Of a stretch of DNA of 17,638 nt, positions 14,895 through 17,638 are shown piece after piece (position 1 is the stretch's first letter; every line of letters begins with the position of its first letter). The DNA is from Spirochaetota bacterium. Its GTDB lineage: Bacteria > Spirochaetota > UBA4802 > UB4802. A program made the position numbers and the translations under genes. A model generated the notes under the pieces. The model was not told the origin of the DNA. It did not search any database and was given only the letters and a program-made list of their open reading frames with translations. The DNA lies in the NCBI GenBank assembly GCA_018399855.1, contig JAGYNX010000013.1, positions 1 to 17,638 on the forward strand. The letters are read 5' to 3'.

Positions 14895-15719
14895 TCATCT
14901 ATACCGATCAAGAAGCACCTCGATGAATTTGTCAGGGGTTTTAGCGTAGTCGGGTTTCATCAGTGACATCCATATCCCCTCTTCCCTGAAACGTTCTTGT
15001 GCAACGTCATCATCGTTTATTGTCTCGTTGCTCATTTTATCCAGGAATTTATGTGGTTCCCTGTCTTCCATGTAGAAGGTCATATGATGTGTCATGATCT
15101 CTCTTCTTTGTTTCCTCATGTACGTTTTTTTTATGTATTCAATTTTATTGATTTTGCCCTCATCATATTTCAACACGGCACGTTTGGTGAAGGCATATCT
15201 TCCACCGTCAAGTGTAATCTCTTCGAGCATGTTCTGCCTGTATTCATAATTTGTTTTTAAAAGGGGAGTATGTGACTTCTTAATACTGTAGGGCTTTTTA
15301 TATGAAATTTCTGTACGTATCAGTTTTCCCGCACGATTAAAAATAAATGATTCGACGTGCTCGTCAGTAACAGTTTTACCTTCAATCAGATGTTCGGCCT
15401 TTAGCCAGTGAAGCTTCAATCTATCATACCTGTCATAATAAAAGCGGTGTATGGTATTGTAATTTTTTTCACTACCGGAATATCGTTCGATACGAGTAAG
15501 CCTGTCCTTTTTATCATATGTTAACTTGTATCGGTATACAGGCCTGTCTTTTTGGGAAACGAGAATGGTTTCAAGTCTACCGTCAGACGAGAATTCCCTG
15601 GATACACTGGTAGTACTGCATTGAACAAAAAATATCATGAGCATTAGTGTTGCTATAACCGGGATAAATAATTCTGGTGCTGATATAAACGTTTTTTGTA
15701 TTTGCCTGTTGTGTTGCAT
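14895..15719 (-). CDS. envelope protein with YD-like strand repeats, function unknown
   Basis: The 274-residue protein has an N-terminal hydrophobic segment (17-33) ending in FFVQC (C34). This could be a relaxed lipoprotein signal, though glutamine just before the cysteine is unusual, so a plain signal or anchor is also possible. After it come about six units of the pattern aromatic/Tyr-Asp-x-x-Gly/Asp-Arg/Lys-Leu-x-x-Ile: near residues 43-51 (FSSDGRLET), 66-78 (LTYDKKDRLTRIE), 93-104, 125-138 (FIFNRAGKLIRTE), 158-169 and 182-194 (VLKYDEGKINKIE). These resemble the YD/RHS or MORN-like strand repeats of surface proteins. The final 60 residues are charged and different. No enzyme motif is visible. 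A single gene, convergent with mscS; no strong ribosome site is seen. Confidence 0.8.
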   Translation of the reverse strand: MQHNRQIQKTFISAPELFIPVIATLMLMIFFVQCSTTSVSREFSSDGRLETILVSQKDRPVYRYKLTYDKKDRLTRIERYSGSEKNYNTIHRFYYDRYDRLKLHWLKAEHLIEGKTVTDEHVESFIFNRAGKLIRTEISYKKPYSIKKSHTPLLKTNYEYRQNMLEEITLDGGRYAFTKRAVLKYDEGKINKIEYIKKTYMRKQRREIMTHHMTFYMEDREPHKFLDKMSNETINDDDVAQERFREEGIWMSLMKPDYAKTPDKFIEVLLDRYR

Positions 15720-15808
15720 GGTATTTACTTTTTCTTTAATATCCTTTTAGTGAATATCTAGTATATCGGCATATTTATGTATTTTGTAGAGGAATTTGTT
15801 CATGTTAT

Positions 15809-15830
15809 TGATACTGACTATATAGTATCA
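15809..15830. repeat. inverted repeat in the gap before the YkgJ-family gene
   Basis: TGATACT (15809-15815) and AGTATCA (15824-15830) form a perfect 7-bp inverted repeat around 8 bases, with the nested palindrome ACTATATAGT (15817-15826). It lies in the 216-bp divergent region between the repeat-protein gene and the YkgJ-family gene, a usual place for an operator. No T-tract follows on either strand. Confidence 0.45.
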
Positions 15831-15908
15831 TTGAAGCGTGTCAAATGAAAATATTTTTTCAATACGGACAGGTGATACAGTAAAAACCACGGTGTAGCTG
15901 ATGTTCTG

Positions 15909-15917
15909 TGGTATATT
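15909..15917 (+). promoter_or_regulatory. possible extended -10 element for the YkgJ-family gene
   Basis: TGGTATATT is an extended -10 (TGn plus TATATT). No good -35 hexamer is found 16-18 bp upstream. Transcription would begin near 15924, leaving a short leader. This is compatible with translation from ATG 15936 or 15957 but not from the TTG at 15918. Confidence 0.3.
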
Positions 15918-15935
15918 TTGAGTAGAAGAATAGAA

Positions 15936-16349
15936 ATGTATATTAACTCAGGGCATATGGAAAAAGAAAAAACAGAAAACGCGTGCCTTTCATGCGGTGG
16001 CAGTTGTTGCAGGTATATCGCCATCGAAATTGACAGGCCTGCCACAAAAACACAGTGTGATCATATACGCTGGTATCTTCTTCATGAGAACGTGCATGTA
16101 TTTTTAGAGCATGATAACAAATGGTATGTTGAATTCAGAACTCCCTGTGAGAAACTGGATGAGAATGGCTTATGTTCTATACATCAGAGTAAAACGCGGC
16201 CGAAAATATGCAAAAATCATGGGGAAGAAGAAGGAAGCTGTGAGTTCTATGATTCTCCTTATAAACTTTATTTCTCAACAGTTAAGGAGTTTGAAACATA
16301 TCTTGACAACCAGGGAAAAGAATGGCGATGGAAAGTTAAAAATTGCTGA
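15936..16349 (+). CDS. YkgJ-family cysteine-cluster protein
   Basis: The family (Pfam CxxCxxCC, putative zinc- or iron-chelating domain) has a cysteine cluster, here CLSCGGSCC, followed by spaced cysteines in TPCEKL, GLCSIH and RPKICKNH, plus a final GSCEFY. All expected ligands are present, so the metal site should be intact. The biochemical role of the family is not settled. The protein is small and soluble with no signal peptide. The start is uncertain: ATG 15936 has AGAAG 7 nt upstream, while ATG 15957 lies closer to the cluster but has only AGG at 4 nt; the product is 137 or 130 residues. It is a single gene, ending 15 bp from the convergent kinase gene. Confidence 0.88.
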   Translation: MYINSGHMEKEKTENACLSCGGSCCRYIAIEIDRPATKTQCDHIRWYLLHENVHVFLEHDNKWYVEFRTPCEKLDENGLCSIHQSKTRPKICKNHGEEEGSCEFYDSPYKLYFSTVKEFETYLDNQGKEWRWKVKNC

Positions 16350-16364
16350 TTGTGAGGATACTCA

Positions 16365-17638
16365 TTAATCATCCTGCTTTTTCATAACCTGCTGGATTTT
16401 CTGTATCAGCCCCTGCACGGTGAATGGCTTTTGAATGAAATGTACCCCTTCCTGTAAAATTCCATGATGTGATATAATATCATCTGTGTAGCCTGACATG
16501 TAGAGGACTTCTATCGAGGGCTGCCATTTGCTGATCTCGTTGAAAAGTTCCCTTCCATTCATTTTAGGCATGACGACGTCTGTAAGTAAGAGATCAATAG
16601 TGTCTTCCTCTTTTTTTGCCATATCAACGGCTTTTTTCACTTCACCGGCCTCCATTACCGTGAAGCCGTACCGTTTCAGAATGCTGGTTGCCAGTTTTCG
16701 CAGCTCGTTATTATCTTCAACCACGAGAATGGAACCCTTGAAAGTGAGTTCTTCCTGTATCTCTTTGGGAACCTGTCCCTCGTTCTGTGACTTCTCTTCA
16801 ATGGCAGGAAGAAATATCCTGAAAGTTGTACCCTTGCCTGGTTCACTGTACACGAGTATGTTACCGTTGTGTTGCTTCACTATGCCATAGACGGTTGATA
16901 AGCCCAGCCCGGTTCCCTTGTTCTTTTCCTTGGTGGTGAAAAAAGGCTCAAAGATATGATTTTGTGTTTCTTCATCCATGCCGGTGCCATTGTCGCTTAC
17001 AGAGAGTACCGCGTATTGTCCCGGTTTTATAAAAGGGTGCTGCTGGGCGTAACTGTCATCGATCAGCATGGTATTGGTTTCTATGATGAGCACCCCCCCT
17101 CCCGGCATGGCGTCACGGGCATTTATACAGAGGTTCATGAGTACCTGTATTACCTGGGAATGGTCTGCGCGAATGTGTGTATTCAACGGGTCGATTCGGA
17201 TGATCAGTTCCACGTCCTCACCAATGAGGCGTCGCAGCATCTTTTCCATGCCGGTGAGTACATCGTTTACCGGAAGAGGCTGCAGTGAGAGTACCTGTTT
17301 TCGGCTGATTGAGAGAAGCTGCTGGGTGATTGAAGACCCCCTTTTGCCTGCTGCGCTGATTTCTTTCATCATCTCGTACATGGGGTTCTCATCATCCAGC
17401 TCTTTCAGGCCAAGGTCGGCGTAGCCGATGATGGTGGTTAATATATTGTTGAAATCGTGCGCCACTCCCCCTGCCAGACGGCCGATGGATTCCATCTTCT
17501 GTGCCTGGCGCAGCTCGTTTTCCAGGCGATATTTTTCAGTAATATCCTGTAATACCAGTACGGCACCGGATGTCTCATCGTCTGCCTGGCGAAGAGGGGT
17601 TCCCTTGCATGATATGCGTCGTTCAACATTGTCTCTTG
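16365..17638 (-). CDS. hybrid sensor histidine kinase with PAS and receiver domains (partial, N-terminus off the right edge)
   Basis: The frame is open to the right edge, so the ATG at 17495 is internal, not the start. About 423 residues are visible. First comes the end of a PAS domain (GAVLVLQDITEKYRLENELRQ). The dimerisation helix follows, with phospho-acceptor histidine in GGVAHDFNNIL. Next is a HATPase domain with an N-box (NLCINARDAMPGGG), G1 (VSDNGTGMD), F-box (FEPFFTTK) and G2 (GTGLGLSTVYGIV). A C-terminal receiver has the acidic pair in VVEDN, phospho-acceptor aspartate in LLLTDVVMP, the threonine/serine position in YMSGYTDD and lysine in QKPF. It senses an unknown signal through PAS and relays phosphate from His to its own Asp. 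No output domain follows the receiver, so a separate phosphotransfer partner is expected. Confidence 0.94.
   Translation of the reverse strand, partial: RDNVERRISCKGTPLRQADDETSGAVLVLQDITEKYRLENELRQAQKMESIGRLAGGVAHDFNNILTTIIGYADLGLKELDDENPMYEMMKEISAAGKRGSSITQQLLSISRKQVLSLQPLPVNDVLTGMEKMLRRLIGEDVELIIRIDPLNTHIRADHSQVIQVLMNLCINARDAMPGGGVLIIETNTMLIDDSYAQQHPFIKPGQYAVLSVSDNGTGMDEETQNHIFEPFFTTKEKNKGTGLGLSTVYGIVKQHNGNILVYSEPGKGTTFRIFLPAIEEKSQNEGQVPKEIQEELTFKGSILVVEDNNELRKLATSILKRYGFTVMEAGEVKKAVDMAKKEEDTIDLLLTDVVMPKMNGRELFNEISKWQPSIEVLYMSGYTDDIISHHGILQEGVHFIQKPFTVQGLIQKIQQVMKKQDD

Noticed and set aside
16355..16380. Hairpin AGGAT-N11-ATCCT followed by GCTTTTTC as a terminator for the YkgJ-family gene
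   Set aside because: Only five base pairs with a long loop, lying partly in the kinase coding end; too weak to call.
17438..17629. A separate 63-codon frame, and a kinase start at ATG 17495
   Set aside because: The kinase frame continues without a stop to the edge and encodes the end of a PAS domain, so the protein is longer and the other frame is a shadow.

Overview
The window looks like chromosomal backbone DNA of an anaerobic, Gram-negative (diderm), moderately AT-rich bacterium. Two things support this: an Rnf ion-pumping NAD:ferredoxin oxidoreductase operon (ferredoxin-based anaerobic energy metabolism) and an MlaE/MlaF/MCE lipid-transport gene set (an outer membrane to service). The general style (short primary-like sigma factor, LysM plus DUF4015 glycosidase-like protein, relaxed lipoprotein signal, hybrid kinase) would suit a spirochaete or a neighbouring phylum such as Fibrobacterota. 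That placement is inference; nothing seen here fixes the phylum. I saw no tRNA, rRNA, CRISPR array, insertion sequence or phage gene.

Layout. (1) 1-3915, minus strand: a tightly packed operon, first gene at the right: a 92-residue cysteine-rich protein, rnfC, rnfD, rnfG and the first 151 codons of rnfE, which runs off the left edge. A good sigma70-type promoter lies at 3974-4002. (2) 4230-5795, plus: a cobalamin-binding-type radical SAM protein with an extra C-terminal domain. (3) 5802-8139, minus: a LysM/DUF4015 putative glycosidase followed by a class I methyltransferase. (4) 8433-11620, plus: MlaE-type permease, an MlaF-like ATPase homologue with nearly all nucleotide-handling motifs lost, an MCE (MlaD-like) protein and a family 2 glycosyltransferase. 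(5) 11553-13618, minus: a short sigma70-family factor followed 2 bp later by a membrane-anchored beta-propeller-like protein. (6) 13830-14885, plus: an MscS-type channel. (7) 14895-15719, minus: an envelope protein built of short YD-like strand repeats. (8) 15936-16349, plus: a YkgJ-family cysteine-cluster protein. (9) 16365-17638, minus: the C-terminal part of a PAS/histidine kinase/receiver hybrid protein, open at the right edge.

How it fits together. The Rnf operon couples ferredoxin and NAD redox to an ion gradient. Much of the rest concerns the cell envelope: lipid trafficking (MlaE/MCE), glycan work (DUF4015, glycosyltransferase), tension release (MscS), and sigma and two-component control. 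The most striking observation is the MlaF homologue at 9245-10021. It keeps the length, order, Q-loop and C-terminal signature of MlaF, but has lost the Walker A lysine, both Walker B acids, the signature glycines, the D-loop aspartate and the H-loop histidine, all without a frameshift or stop. It therefore looks like a maintained pseudo-ATPase in a lipid transporter. A second theme is compactness: all four convergent gene pairs are separated by 15 bp or less, and one overlaps by 68 bp, leaving no room for ordinary intrinsic terminators.
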